Source: Methylobacterium amylolyticum
GTDB lineage: Bacteria > Pseudomonadota > Alphaproteobacteria > Rhizobiales > Beijerinckiaceae
NCBI RefSeq assembly: GCF_030700245.1
Contig: NZ_JAUYZI010000011.1
Coordinates: 1 to 64,000, forward strand
Reading direction: 5' to 3'
DNA length: 64,000 bases
Positions 23,700 through 32,428 of this stretch are shown one piece after another (position 1 is the first letter of the stretch; each line of letters starts with the position of its first letter). Under the pieces are notes generated by a model. The model did no database searches. It saw only the letters and a program-made list of their open reading frames with translations, and was not told the origin of the DNA. The position numbers and the translations under genes were made by a program.

Positions 23700-24719
23700 T
23701 CAGGCGAGCGGCCCGGTGCTCTCTTCCAGGATCGCCCAGGCCTCCGGGCCGAACTTCGCCTTCCAGGTCTTGTAGAAGCCCGCCTGGCTCAGGGTCGCGC
23801 GGAAGGGCTCGGGCTCGACGGCGTTGAAGATCAGCCCCTTGGCGGCGAGTTCGGCCTTGAGGCCGTCGTTCTGCCGGGCGACCTCCTCGCGCTCGGCCAT
23901 CGCCGCGGCGTTGATCACCCGGGCGAAGGTCTCCTGGAGGTCCGGCGGGAGCTGCCCCCAGGCGCGGCGGTTCATCAGGAACCACCAGCCGTCCCACATG
24001 TGGTTGGTCAGCGAGCAGTACTTCTGCACCTCGTAGAGCTTGGCCGCCGAGATGATCGCCGGCGGGTTCTCCTGCCCGTCCACCACCTTGGTCTGGAGGG
24101 CGGAGTACACCTCCGCGAAGTTGAGGCTGGTGGGCGAGGCGCCGAGCCCCTGGAACAGGGAGGTCCACAGGGCGCTCACCGGCACCCGGATCTTGAGGCC
24201 CTGGAAGTCCTCCGGCTTCACGATCGGCCGGGTGCTGGTCGTGACCTGACGGAAGCCGTTGTCCCAGATCTTCTCCTGGACGACGAGGCCGGTCTTGCCG
24301 ATCTGCTCGCGCAGCCACACGCCGAGGCGCCCGTCCATCGCCTTCCACAGGGTCGGGTAGTCCTTGAAGGCGAAGCCCACGCCCGAGATCGCCGCCGCCG
24401 GCAGCAGGGTCGAGAGCACGTTCACCCCCGAGAGGGTGAAGCATTCGAGCGCGCCCGAGCGGAGCTGCGAGAACATGTCGGCGTCGCCGCCGAGCTGGTT
24501 GTTGGGGAACAGCCGCAGCTCGACGCGGCCGTTGGTGGCCTCCTTCAGGGCGTCGGCCGCCTTGCGGCCGTGGACGTTGAGCGGGTGCGACTCGGGCACG
24601 TTGGTGCCCCACTTGAAGCTGAACTCCGCGGCCCGGGCGTAGCGCAGGGGATAGGCGCTTCCGATCGCGGAGGCGGCCGCGAGCGTCGCGAAGCGCCGCC
24701 GCGTGAATGTGTGGGCCAT
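23700..24719 (-). CDS. TRAP transporter substrate-binding protein (DctP type)
   Basis: The protein has 339 residues. The N-terminus has a Tat-like RRRF at 7-10 and ends in ARA-AEF, so it is exported to the periplasm. The DctP fold is shown by KWGTNVPESHPLNVHG, GLKIRVPVSALWTSLFQGLGASP (the helix with the carboxylate-binding Arg) and VVDGQENPP. It would capture an organic or sugar acid. The membrane partners DctQ and DctM are not next to it or anywhere else in this window, which is unusual. Confidence 0.9.
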   Translation of the reverse strand: MAHTFTRRRFATLAAASAIGSAYPLRYARAAEFSFKWGTNVPESHPLNVHGRKAADALKEATNGRVELRLFPNNQLGGDADMFSQLRSGALECFTLSGVNVLSTLLPAAAISGVGFAFKDYPTLWKAMDGRLGVWLREQIGKTGLVVQEKIWDNGFRQVTTSTRPIVKPEDFQGLKIRVPVSALWTSLFQGLGASPTSLNFAEVYSALQTKVVDGQENPPAIISAAKLYEVQKYCSLTNHMWDGWWFLMNRRAWGQLPPDLQETFARVINAAAMAEREEVARQNDGLKAELAAKGLIFNAVEPEPFRATLSQAGFYKTWKAKFGPEAWAILEESTGPLA

Positions 24720-24759
24720 CGTTCCCTCCCGTTGTCTTTTCGTTGGGTCTCGCGGGGCG

Positions 24760-25536
24760 TCACGCCTCCGGCGCGTCGCGTTTGAACATCAGGCCCGCCT
24801 CGCGGAATCCCCCGTCGACGTTGAGGGTGTGGCCGTGGACGTAGCGGGCCTCGTCCGAGCACAGGAACACGGCCGCGTCGGCGATCTCCTCGGGCGTGCC
24901 GTAGCGGACCATCGGGATCAGGCGGCCGTAGGCGGCGCGGGTCGCGCGGTCGTGCATGATCCGGGCGATGTCGGTCTCGATCGCGCCGGGGGCGATGTTG
25001 TTGACGTTGATCCCGTGCTCGGCGAGTTCGACCGCCATCACCTTGGTGAGCAGTTCGAGCCCCGCCTTGGCCGAGCCGTAGGCGGCGCGGCCGTTGGCGC
25101 CGCGCTGGCCCGACAGCGAGGCGATGTTGACGATCTTGCCGCCCTCGCCGACCCGGACCATCTCGCGGGCGCACCCCTGCGCCACCAGGAACGCGCCGGT
25201 CAGGTTGACGCCGAGGATGCGGTTCCAGTCCTCCAGCCGCGTCTCCAGGAACGGCGTGTTGGCGCCGATCCCGGCATTGTTCATCAGGATGTCGATCCGC
25301 CCGCAGCTCTCGACGATCGCCGCGATCATCGCGGCGACCGAACCTGCGTCGGCCACGTCGACGACGAGCCCCAGCGCCCCGCCGCCGAGGTCCTCCGCCG
25401 CCGCCCGCGCGCCCTCGGCGTTGAGGTCGGCGACGACGACCCGCGCGCCCTCCCGGGCGTAGGCCCGCGCCACCGCGAGGCCGATCCCCCGCGCCCCTCC
25501 GGTGACCACGGCGACCTTGCCCGCCAGTCTCCGCAT
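24760..25536 (-). CDS. Short-chain dehydrogenase/reductase
   Basis: The protein has 258 residues. TGGARGIGLAVA is the Rossmann nucleotide motif, NNAGIG stabilises the core, and a Ser with YGSAK (Tyr-x3-Lys) forms the catalytic set. The second-strand VVADLN indicates NAD preference. Start ATG 25536 has GGAGGG 5 bases away; an ATG at 25551 that overlaps the kinase stop is also possible. It lies between the kinase and the binding-protein gene. Confidence 0.88.
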   Translation of the reverse strand: MRRLAGKVAVVTGGARGIGLAVARAYAREGARVVVADLNAEGARAAAEDLGGGALGLVVDVADAGSVAAMIAAIVESCGRIDILMNNAGIGANTPFLETRLEDWNRILGVNLTGAFLVAQGCAREMVRVGEGGKIVNIASLSGQRGANGRAAYGSAKAGLELLTKVMAVELAEHGINVNNIAPGAIETDIARIMHDRATRAAYGRLIPMVRYGTPEEIADAAVFLCSDEARYVHGHTLNVDGGFREAGLMFKRDAPEA

Positions 25537-25547
25537 CGTTCCCTCCG

Positions 25548-26939
25548 TCATCCGCGTCCGCCCCGCTTCACCGCCTGGAGGAAGTCCGGGCGCCCGACCT
25601 GTCCGCCCTTCAGCGCGATCTCCAGCCCGTCGAGGGGGCTGTCCTGCCCGTCCGCCCGGCAGAGCGGCGAGCCCGGATCGAGCGGGCCGATCGCGGTCAG
25701 CGCGTCGATGCCGAGCTGCGCCGCGGCGCGACCCGAGGTGTCGCCGCCCGAGATCACGGCGCGGGTGAGGCCGGCCCCGGCGATCACCGCGCGCAGGGCC
25801 TGGCCGAGTCCGGCGCCCAGCCGCTCGTTCACCGTCTCGGCCGGCAAGCCGGCGGTCGCCTCCCGGAAGGCCGCGACCGCCGGGTCGTCCGGACCGGCGG
25901 CCGTGTAGATCAGGGGATCGCGGCCGGCGCCGAGCGCCGCCAGGGCCGCCTCCGCCGCGCGGGCGACCTCGCGCTCCCAGGCCGCCGGATCGGCGACGCG
26001 CCGCGCGTCGAGCCGGAGACCTTCGAACCCGCTGTCGAGGGCGTGGGCGATCTGGCCCGCCGTCACCGGCGAGACCGACCCGGACACGCAGGCGATCCGC
26101 TCGACCGGCCCGGGCCGGGGCAGGTCGGGCTCGGCCGGCAGCAGCCCGGCCGCGCGCCAGTAGGCGACCAGCGCCGCCTCGAAGCCCTGCGAGCCGAGGC
26201 CGAAGGCGGGCGCGCCGGCGCGCTCCCAGATCAACCGCCCGGCCTCGGTCAGGGTCTCGCGGTCGAGCACGTCGAGGGAGACGATCTCGGCGCCCGCTGC
26301 CAGCGCCGCGTCGAGCTGCGCCTCCGTGCCGCCCCGCTTCATCGCCACGAAGTCGACGAGGCCGACCCGCCGGTCCGTCTGCCGGGCGAGGTGGCGGCCG
26401 AGATCCGCCTCGTCCATCGGCGTCACGGGATGGCGCGCCATGGTCGGGTGGCGGTCGAGGCGGTGGCCGACCCCGTCCGCCATCGCGAACAGGTGGCCGA
26501 AGCTCTGGTAGCGGCCCATGCCGGGGTCGCCGACCACCATCGGCGTCCAGGCCGGCCGGAACACGGCGGCGGCGATCTCGGCGGCCCGGCCGATCGAGCC
26601 GACCTGCGGCGCGGAATCGAAGGTCGAGCAGACCTTGTAGTGGGCCACCGGCGCGCCGAGCCCGGCGAGCAGCCGGAAGGCGTCGGGCAGGTGCGCGTCC
26701 ATCCAGGCCGGGGACTGCGCCCGGGCCGTGCCGGCGATGCCGATCGCCCGCATGCCGGAGAAGGCCGCGAGCCGCCGCGGGGTGGGCGGTTGCAGGAACA
26801 GGACGGTCGGGAGGCCCGCGAACGCCAGCACCTCCATCGCCGCCGAGGAGCCGGTGAAATCGTCGCCGTAGAAGGCGACGAGCGGCCCGTCCGGCAGGGG
26901 GCGGGGATCCGGGCGGGGATCCGGGCGCGGGCCCGTCAC
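25548..26939 (-). CDS. Four-carbon acid sugar kinase family protein (DUF1537)
   Basis: The protein has 463 residues. The N-terminal domain starts with FYGDDFTGSSAA (GDDFTG at 25-30), and the C-terminal nucleotide-binding domain has SGGDTSGRAAAQLG near 405. These are the two parts of the family that includes threonate, erythronate and 3-oxo-isoapionate kinases. It phosphorylates a small acid sugar. It overlaps the RuBisCO-like gene by ATGA, so both are made together. That pairing favours a 3-oxo-isoapionate-type substrate over simple tetronates, whose operons usually carry PdxA2- or class-II-aldolase-type genes; neither is here. Confidence 0.88.
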   Translation of the reverse strand: MTGPRPDPRPDPRPLPDGPLVAFYGDDFTGSSAAMEVLAFAGLPTVLFLQPPTPRRLAAFSGMRAIGIAGTARAQSPAWMDAHLPDAFRLLAGLGAPVAHYKVCSTFDSAPQVGSIGRAAEIAAAVFRPAWTPMVVGDPGMGRYQSFGHLFAMADGVGHRLDRHPTMARHPVTPMDEADLGRHLARQTDRRVGLVDFVAMKRGGTEAQLDAALAAGAEIVSLDVLDRETLTEAGRLIWERAGAPAFGLGSQGFEAALVAYWRAAGLLPAEPDLPRPGPVERIACVSGSVSPVTAGQIAHALDSGFEGLRLDARRVADPAAWEREVARAAEAALAALGAGRDPLIYTAAGPDDPAVAAFREATAGLPAETVNERLGAGLGQALRAVIAGAGLTRAVISGGDTSGRAAAQLGIDALTAIGPLDPGSPLCRADGQDSPLDGLEIALKGGQVGRPDFLQAVKRGGRG

Positions 26940-28204
26940 GCCGCCGCCCCCAGGGCCTGTTCCAGCTCCCGATGGTCACGGGCGTGGGCGTCGAGCGGGA
27001 TCCCGGCGACCGCGGCGTCCCACGCCTGCCGCAGCGCCCGGACCCCGGCGCCCGGCCCGCCCGGATGGGCGACGATGCCGCCGCCGGCCGTGACGATCAG
27101 GTCGGTCGTGCCGAGCGCCGCGTAGGTGCCCGGGGCCTGCCGCACCCCCTGGCCGGAGGAGAAGACCGGCATGGCGAGGCACGGCTTGTCGGGGAACAGC
27201 GGCGTCAGGCAGGTCCGGGCCGAGGCGACCACGCTGTCGTCGTCCTCGGAGAACTTGTTGGCCAGCCCGTTGACGTGCATGTGGTCGGCGCCGGCCAGGC
27301 GCCAGACCTTCTGCCACGCCACGTAGGACCAGCCGAGCAGCGGGTGCCGGGTCAGCGCGCCCCAGCCGTTGCGGTGGGCGTGGATCGGGAGCTGCGAGAA
27401 GCGCCCCAGCTCGATCATCCCGACGAGGCCGACCGCGTTCAGGCTCGCCATCACGCAGGTGCCGCCCTCGGCCAGGACAAGGTCGTGGCGGCGGCGCATC
27501 TGGTCGAGGTCGCCGGTGAGGTTGAACGCGACCATGGGCTTGCGGCCGGTCCGGTCGGCGTGGGCGTTGACGACGCGCATCACGGCGCGCACGCGGTCGT
27601 CGAACGGGCAGGCCGGCCCGTCGGCCTGCAACTCGTCGTCCTTGATGAAGTCGATGCCGCCCGCGCACAGGCTCTCGACCAGGGCCGCGGTCTCCTCCGG
27701 CCCGAGCCCGACGCTCGGCTTGATGATCGTGCCGATCACCGGCCCGTCCGCGACCCCCGACAGGCGGCGCGTGCCAGCGATGCCGTGGCGCGGTCCCGGA
27801 TAGGCGTCGGCGAAGGCCCCCGGCAGGCGGATGTCGAGGAGGCGCAGGCCGGTGAAGGCCCGCAGCTCGAACAGGTTTCCGGCCACCGTCGCCATGAGGT
27901 TCGGCAGCGAGGGCCCGAGGTTGTCGAGCGGCCAGGACAGCGTCGCCCGGGCGCGGCGGATCTCGGCGCCGGCCGTCTTCGCGGTGGTCGGCAGGGCGGC
28001 GGTCTCGACCCGCTCGTCGAGGATCTCCAGGCGCTCGACCCGGGCGGCGGAGCGCGCCTTCAGCTCGGGCGTCTCGCCGGGGACCGGCACGAAGGTGCCG
28101 CTCGACTGCTCGCCGGCCATGGTCTCGACCGCCCGGGCCGGGTCGCCGATCGTCTCGACGAGGTAGTCGGCCTCGATCCGGACCGGGGGAGTCTCGCCTG
28201 TCAT
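26936..28204 (-). CDS. RuBisCO-like protein (type IV RLP)
   Basis: The protein has 422 residues, the length of RLPs. Key positions: K162 in TIIKPSVGL (RuBisCO K175; the second Lys of the KPK motif is Ser), KDDEL with K188, D190 and E191 (carbamylation site and Mg ligands), H277-R278 in HAHRNG (H294-R295), HMHVNGLANKF (H327/K334 region), and VFSSGQG (S379). The metal site is intact while one catalytic Lys is lost, so it is an enolase-type enzyme, not a CO2 fixer. With the adjacent DUF1537 kinase it matches OiaX/OiaT-type 3-oxo-isoapionate-4-phosphate enzymes; which reaction is not decidable here. Confidence 0.88.
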   Translation of the reverse strand: MTGETPPVRIEADYLVETIGDPARAVETMAGEQSSGTFVPVPGETPELKARSAARVERLEILDERVETAALPTTAKTAGAEIRRARATLSWPLDNLGPSLPNLMATVAGNLFELRAFTGLRLLDIRLPGAFADAYPGPRHGIAGTRRLSGVADGPVIGTIIKPSVGLGPEETAALVESLCAGGIDFIKDDELQADGPACPFDDRVRAVMRVVNAHADRTGRKPMVAFNLTGDLDQMRRRHDLVLAEGGTCVMASLNAVGLVGMIELGRFSQLPIHAHRNGWGALTRHPLLGWSYVAWQKVWRLAGADHMHVNGLANKFSEDDDSVVASARTCLTPLFPDKPCLAMPVFSSGQGVRQAPGTYAALGTTDLIVTAGGGIVAHPGGPGAGVRALRQAWDAAVAGIPLDAHARDHRELEQALGAAA

Positions 28205-28221
28205 GCCCGTCACGCCGCCCC

Positions 28222-29016
28222 TTAGGCCGCTCGGCACGAGAGCCCGCCGTCCACCGGCAGGCTGACGCCGGTGATGTAGGCGGCCTCGTCCGAGGCGAGG
28301 AACAGGGCGGCCTTGGCGATGTCCCAGGCGGTGCCCATGCGGCCCGTCGGGCAGGCGGCGTCGCGGGCCCGCACCATCTCCTCGGCGTCGGCGTACTGCC
28401 CCGAGATCTGCTGGTGGATCAGCGGGGTGTTCATCAGCCCCGGCATGATCGCGTTCACGCGGATGCCCTGGGCGGCGTATTGCAGCGCCAGCCCCATGGT
28501 GAAGTTGTTCACCGCCGCCTTGGCCGCGTAGTAGGCGGCGTAGGGGTAGCCGGTGTAGCGCACCGCCGCGATCGAGGAGAGGTTGACGATCGCGCCCGAG
28601 CGGCGTTCGAGCATGTGCGGCAGCACGTGCTTGCAGGTCAGGAAGCAGCTCGTCACGTTCAGGTCGAGCGTGCGGTGCCAGCCGGCCTCGTCGAGTTCGA
28701 TCGGGCCGCCCATCGTCGCGTAGCCGACGTTGTTGTGCAGCACGTCGATGCGGCCGTGCTCGGCGATCGCCGCCGCCACCACCGCCCGGATGTCCTCGGA
28801 GCGGGTCACGTCGCAGGCGGCGGCCGAGGCGCGCCCGCCCTCGCCGCGGATGATGCCCACGGTCTCCGCGGCGGCCGCCGCGTTGACGTCGATGCACACG
28901 ACCGCCGCGCCCTCGCGGGCGAACAGGGTGGCGGTGGCCTTGCCGTTGCCCCAGCCGGGCCCGACCGATCCAGCCCCGAAGACCAGGGCGACCTTGTCCT
29001 GGAGACGACCGCTCAT
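28222..29016 (-). CDS. Short-chain dehydrogenase/reductase, first gene of the acid-sugar operon
   Basis: The protein has 264 residues. The nucleotide motif is GAGSVGPGWGNGKA, longer than the usual TGxxxGIG loop. NNVGYA replaces NNAG, and YAAYYAAKAAVNN has the catalytic Tyr-x3-Lys. The strand CIDVN suggests NAD. It lies 17 bases before the RuBisCO-like gene. It could act as the oxidation step that supplies the kinase and RuBisCO-like protein with their 3-oxo acid. Confidence 0.87.
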   Translation of the reverse strand: MSGRLQDKVALVFGAGSVGPGWGNGKATATLFAREGAAVVCIDVNAAAAAETVGIIRGEGGRASAAACDVTRSEDIRAVVAAAIAEHGRIDVLHNNVGYATMGGPIELDEAGWHRTLDLNVTSCFLTCKHVLPHMLERRSGAIVNLSSIAAVRYTGYPYAAYYAAKAAVNNFTMGLALQYAAQGIRVNAIMPGLMNTPLIHQQISGQYADAEEMVRARDAACPTGRMGTAWDIAKAALFLASDEAAYITGVSLPVDGGLSCRAA

Positions 29017-29399
29017 GCGCGCGCTCCGGGGATGCGGGGACGAAGACCCGAGGCGTTTGGGGGGCCGGCGAAGACGGCAGCGGCGAAGACGGCAGCAGCG
29101 ACGCGGCGGCCGCGCGGGGGCTTCGCTGTCGGCGGGGCGATCGGACGCCCGCCGGGTCCGGTGTCGGCGCGTTCCACGGCGTTCTCCCTGTCCCGGACGC
29201 GAGGCGGCGGCGTCCCCCCGCGGGGTTCGGCCTCGTCCGCCTCTGTCTCCGCCCGGCTCGACGTTGTTCTCGTCGGCCCCGGACTGCTTCGGGACCGCGC
29301 GTGTCGTCGGAAAAGCTAGCCGAGGATGCACGGGCCGGGAACTTGAGTTCGGCGCACGGACCTGTGAAGAAATCTCACAGCTTGGCCCACGAGGACGCC
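29017..29399. promoter_or_regulatory. Divergent control region with a 15-bp tandem repeat
   Basis: This stretch separates the acid-sugar operon from the LysR gene. GGCGAAGACGGCAGC occurs twice in tandem (29067-29081 and 29082-29096). No gene is supported. The LysR protein probably binds here, but no clear T-N11-A site stands out. Confidence 0.4.
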
Positions 29400-30323
29400 G
29401 TGTCGAACCCGCGCCTGCCGCTCAACGCCCTGCGCGCCTTCGAGGCGGCGGCGCGGCTCGGCAGCATGAGCGCCGCGGCGACCGAACTCGGCGTGACGCA
29501 CGGCGCGGTGAGCCGGCACGTGCGCGGGCTCGAAGCGCAGTTCGGCCTGCCGCTGCTGGAGCGCGGGCCCCGCGCGGTCTCGCCCACCCCGGAGGGGGCG
29601 CGGCTCGCGGGCGAACTCGGCGAGGCGTTCGAGCGCATGCAGGTGGCGGTCGCGCAGGTGCAGCCCGGTCCGCTGACCCTGTCGTGCTCGGCCACGGTGA
29701 TGATGCGCTGGCTCATCCCGCGGTTGGAGACGTTCAAGCGCGCGCATCCGGCGATCGAGCTGCGGCTCAACATCAACCATGGCGACGTGGACTTCATCCG
29801 CGACGAGATCAGCGTCGCGATCCGCAACAGCATGTACCAGCCGCCGCCGCACGCGGTGGCCGAGACCCTGATCCGCGAGGAGATCGGCCCGGTCTGCCAC
29901 CCCGACTACGCCGCGCGCCTCGGGATCGCGCGGCCGGAGGATCTCGCCCGGGCGCGCATCCTCGGCAGCGCGACGCGGCTCAGGGCCTGGACCGAGTGGA
30001 TCGCGGCGGTGGGGCGGCAGGATCTCGTGATCGCGCCGCACGAGGTCTTCGGGCACTTCTACCTCGTGATCCAGGCGGCCGCCTGCGGCCTGGGCTTCGC
30101 CCTGGCGCCCCGGCTGCTGGTCGAGGACGAGATCCGGGCCGGCCACCTCGTCGCGCCGCTCGGCTTCGCCCCTGGCCCGCACCATCTCCAGCTCTGGACC
30201 GCCGAGCACCTGCGCACCCGCGCCGACCTGCGCACGGTGGTCGCGTGGCTGCGGCACGAGATGGGTGCGGCCGGCCTCCGGCGGCCCGCGGCGGACGGTC
30301 CCGGGTCGCACGCGCCGGCCTGA
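29400..30323 (+). CDS. LysR-family transcriptional regulator, GcvA-like
   Basis: From GTG 29400 (GAGG just upstream) the protein has 307 residues. LNALRAFEAAARLGSMSAAATELGVTHGAVSRHVRGLE is the N-terminal winged helix. The rest is a periplasmic-binding-like effector domain with CGLGFALAPRLLVEDE near the end. The longer frame from 29301 adds residues without domain features. Divergent from the RuBisCO-like operon, it is a candidate second regulator of it beside GntR. Confidence 0.88.
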   Translation: MSNPRLPLNALRAFEAAARLGSMSAAATELGVTHGAVSRHVRGLEAQFGLPLLERGPRAVSPTPEGARLAGELGEAFERMQVAVAQVQPGPLTLSCSATVMMRWLIPRLETFKRAHPAIELRLNINHGDVDFIRDEISVAIRNSMYQPPPHAVAETLIREEIGPVCHPDYAARLGIARPEDLARARILGSATRLRAWTEWIAAVGRQDLVIAPHEVFGHFYLVIQAAACGLGFALAPRLLVEDEIRAGHLVAPLGFAPGPHHLQLWTAEHLRTRADLRTVVAWLRHEMGAAGLRRPAADGPGSHAPA

Positions 30324-30332
30324 GCGCCGGGA

Positions 30333-30806
30333 TCAGGCCGCGGGCGCGGGTGCGGCCGGGTCCGCCGCAGCGCCCAGAGCGGCGGCGAACTTGCCGAAGA
30401 ACTCGTCGGCGAGCTTGCGCGACGTGGCCTGCATCAGGCGTCCGCCGAGGGTGGCGATCTTGCCGCCGATCTCGGCCTTGGCCGCGTAGGTCAGCACCGT
30501 CTCCGGGCCCTCCTGCGCGAGGCTCACGACGGCCCGGCCCTTGGCGAAGCCGGCCATGCCGCCGTTGCCCTGGCCGACGAGCGTGTAGCCCTCCGGCGCC
30601 CGGATATCCTCCAGCAGCACGGTCCCGGCGAAGGTCGCCGAGACCGGGCCGATCTTCAGGGCGACCTTGGCGGCCATCTCCTCGGGGGAGACCTGCGTCA
30701 GTTCCTTGCAGCCGGGGATGCAGCGCCCCAGCACCGCGGGATCGTTCAGCGCCGTCCAGACGGCCTCCCGCGGGACGGGGATCCGGTACGTGCCGCCGAT
30801 ATCCAT
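30333..30806 (-). CDS. CoxG-like SRPBCC protein
   Basis: The protein has 157 residues. YRIPVPREAVWTALNDPAVLGRCIPGCKEL is the START/SRPBCC beginning of the CO dehydrogenase subunit G family, followed by VGQGNGGMAGFAKGRAVV and a C-terminal helix DEFFGKFAAALG, with an Ala/Pro-rich tail. CoxG proteins help assemble or anchor molybdenum hydroxylases at the membrane. It is the last gene of the operon that includes all three hydroxylase subunits. GGAGGAG lies upstream. Confidence 0.88.
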   Translation of the reverse strand: MDIGGTYRIPVPREAVWTALNDPAVLGRCIPGCKELTQVSPEEMAAKVALKIGPVSATFAGTVLLEDIRAPEGYTLVGQGNGGMAGFAKGRAVVSLAQEGPETVLTYAAKAEIGGKIATLGGRLMQATSRKLADEFFGKFAAALGAAADPAAPAPAA

Positions 30807-30830
30807 GATCGATCTCCTCCGGCGGGCCGC

Positions 30831-31655
30831 TCAGACCGCGCAGTAGCGCGCCTGGATCTCGGGATCGGCCCGCAGCTCGGCCGCGGGCGCGTGGTAGACG
30901 ACCGAACCGCCGTCGACGATGTAGACGCGGTCGGACACGTCGAGCGCCAGTTCCACGTTCTGCTCCACGAGCAGGATCGTGGTGCCCGCCCGCTTCATCG
31001 CCACGAACTGCTCGAACATCTCCTCGACGAGGATCGGCATGATCCCCTCCGAGGGCTCGTCGAGGAGCACCATCACCGGCTCGGCCATCAGCGCGCGGGC
31101 GATGGCGAGCATCTGCTGCTCGCCCCCCGACATGGTGATCGCCTCCTGCTTCAGGCGCTGCTTCAGCCGCGGGAAGGTCTCGGCGATCGCCTCGATCCGC
31201 CGCGCCTCGTCGCGCCGGGTCGCCCGAGCCCCGCGAGCCGCCAGGATGCCGAGCCGCAGGTTCTCCTCCACGGTCAGCCCCGGCACGATGCGCCGCTCCT
31301 CGGGCACGTAGGCGAGGCCCCGGTGGAAGCGCTCGTGGGGCGGGCGGTGGAGGATGTCGGCGCCCGCGAAGGTGACGCGGCCCGCGCGCTTGGCCACGAG
31401 GCCCATGATCGTCTTCAGCGTGGTGGTCTTGCCGGCGCCGTTGCGGCCGACCAGCGTCACGATCTCGTCCGGGCGCACCTCCAGCGAGAGCCCCTGGAGG
31501 ATGTGCGAGTGGCCGTACCACGCGGCGAGGTCCTCGACCGCGAGCAGCGGTGTGGCCGGGGCCGGCCCGCCGGCCCGGGGCCTGTCCAGAAGCCCGCTCA
31601 CACGGCCGTCTTCGAGGGACGCGCTCACGCGCCCGTCTTCCCGGGACGCGCTCAC
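30831..31655 (-). CDS. LIV-type ABC importer, ATPase (LivF type)
   Basis: The protein has 274 residues. Walker A is GRNGAGKTT, the signature is MSGGEQQMLAIARAL, and Walker B is MVLLDEPSEGI. The LivF branch is shown by PEERRIVPGLTVEENL. The first 25 residues are unusual: the 9-residue unit VSASREDGR is repeated as VSASLEDGR and again starts as VSG, encoded by a 27-bp tandem repeat. Each unit brings another in-frame GTG, so the true start may be 31655, 31628 or 31601. The first overlaps the livG-type stop by GTGA. Confidence 0.9.
   Translation of the reverse strand: MSASREDGRVSASLEDGRVSGLLDRPRAGGPAPATPLLAVEDLAAWYGHSHILQGLSLEVRPDEIVTLVGRNGAGKTTTLKTIMGLVAKRAGRVTFAGADILHRPPHERFHRGLAYVPEERRIVPGLTVEENLRLGILAARGARATRRDEARRIEAIAETFPRLKQRLKQEAITMSGGEQQMLAIARALMAEPVMVLLDEPSEGIMPILVEEMFEQFVAMKRAGTTILLVEQNVELALDVSDRVYIVDGGSVVYHAPAAELRADPEIQARYCAV
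31601..31655 (-). repeat. 27-bp tandem repeat at an ATPase gene start
   Basis: Two near-identical 27-bp units (31655-31629 and 31628-31602) each begin GTGAGCGCGTCCC and are followed by a third partial GTGAGC. They are in frame with the downstream ATPase. Confidence 0.7.
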
Positions 31656-32428
31656 GCGCTCTTGCCCAGGTAGACCCGCCGCACCTCGGGGTGGGCGCGG
31701 ATGGCGTCCGGACTGCCCTCGGCGAGCAGTTCGCCCTGGTGCAGGACCACGAGGCGGCGGCTCACCCCCATGACGAGCTTCATCTTGTGCTCGACGAGGA
31801 TCAGCGTGCGCGTCTCGGCCAACCGCTGGACGAGGTCCATCATGTCGCGCGTCTCCTCCGGGCTCATGCCGGCGGTGGGCTCGTCGAGGAGCAGCAGCGC
31901 CGGCTCGGCGGCGAGCGCCACCGCGATCTCCAGCGCCCGCTGCTCGCCGTGGGCGAGTTCCCGGGCGAGCCGGTCCATCCGGGCGCCGAGCCCGACCTCG
32001 CCGAGCAGCGCCTCGGCCCGCGCGATCAGCTCCGGGAAGGCCGCGCGGTCGCGGAACAGCGCGAAGCGGACCCGGCGCGCCTGGGCCGCCACGCGCACGT
32101 TCTCGCGCACCGTGAGGTGGGGGAACACGTTGGTGATCTGGAACGACTTGGCGATGCCCAACCGGGCGAAGCGGTGGGGGGCCAGCCCGGTGATGTCCTG
32201 CCCGCGGAACAGCACCCGCCCCTCGCTCGGCGGGACGGCGCCGGAGATGAGGTTGAAGAAGGTCGACTTGCCCGCCCCGTTCGGCCCGATGATCGCGGTG
32301 ATGCCGCCCTCGGGGAAGGCGACCGTGACGCCGGACAGGGCCCGGAAATGCCCGAAGCGCTTGCCGAGCCCCTCGGTCGCCAGGATCGGCAGCGCCTCGG
32401 GGGCGGCGCGCGGGGCGGGGGCGCTCAC
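31652..32428 (-). CDS. LIV-type ABC importer, ATPase (LivG type)
   Basis: The protein has 258 residues. Walker A is GPNGAGKST, the signature region is LAHGEQRALEIAVAL (the usual LSGG replaced by LAHG, common in LivG), and Walker B is ALLLLDEPTAGM. KSFQITNVFPHLTVRENV is typical for LivG. GTG 32428 overlaps the permease stop (GTGA). It energises uptake together with the LivF-type partner. Confidence 0.9.
   Translation of the reverse strand: MSAPAPRAAPEALPILATEGLGKRFGHFRALSGVTVAFPEGGITAIIGPNGAGKSTFFNLISGAVPPSEGRVLFRGQDITGLAPHRFARLGIAKSFQITNVFPHLTVRENVRVAAQARRVRFALFRDRAAFPELIARAEALLGEVGLGARMDRLARELAHGEQRALEIAVALAAEPALLLLDEPTAGMSPEETRDMMDLVQRLAETRTLILVEHKMKLVMGVSRRLVVLHQGELLAEGSPDAIRAHPEVRRVYLGKSA

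Noticed and set aside
26936..28204. Functional RuBisCO
   Set aside because: The KPK motif reads KPS and the length and context are those of RuBisCO-like proteins. No phosphoribulokinase or small subunit is present.
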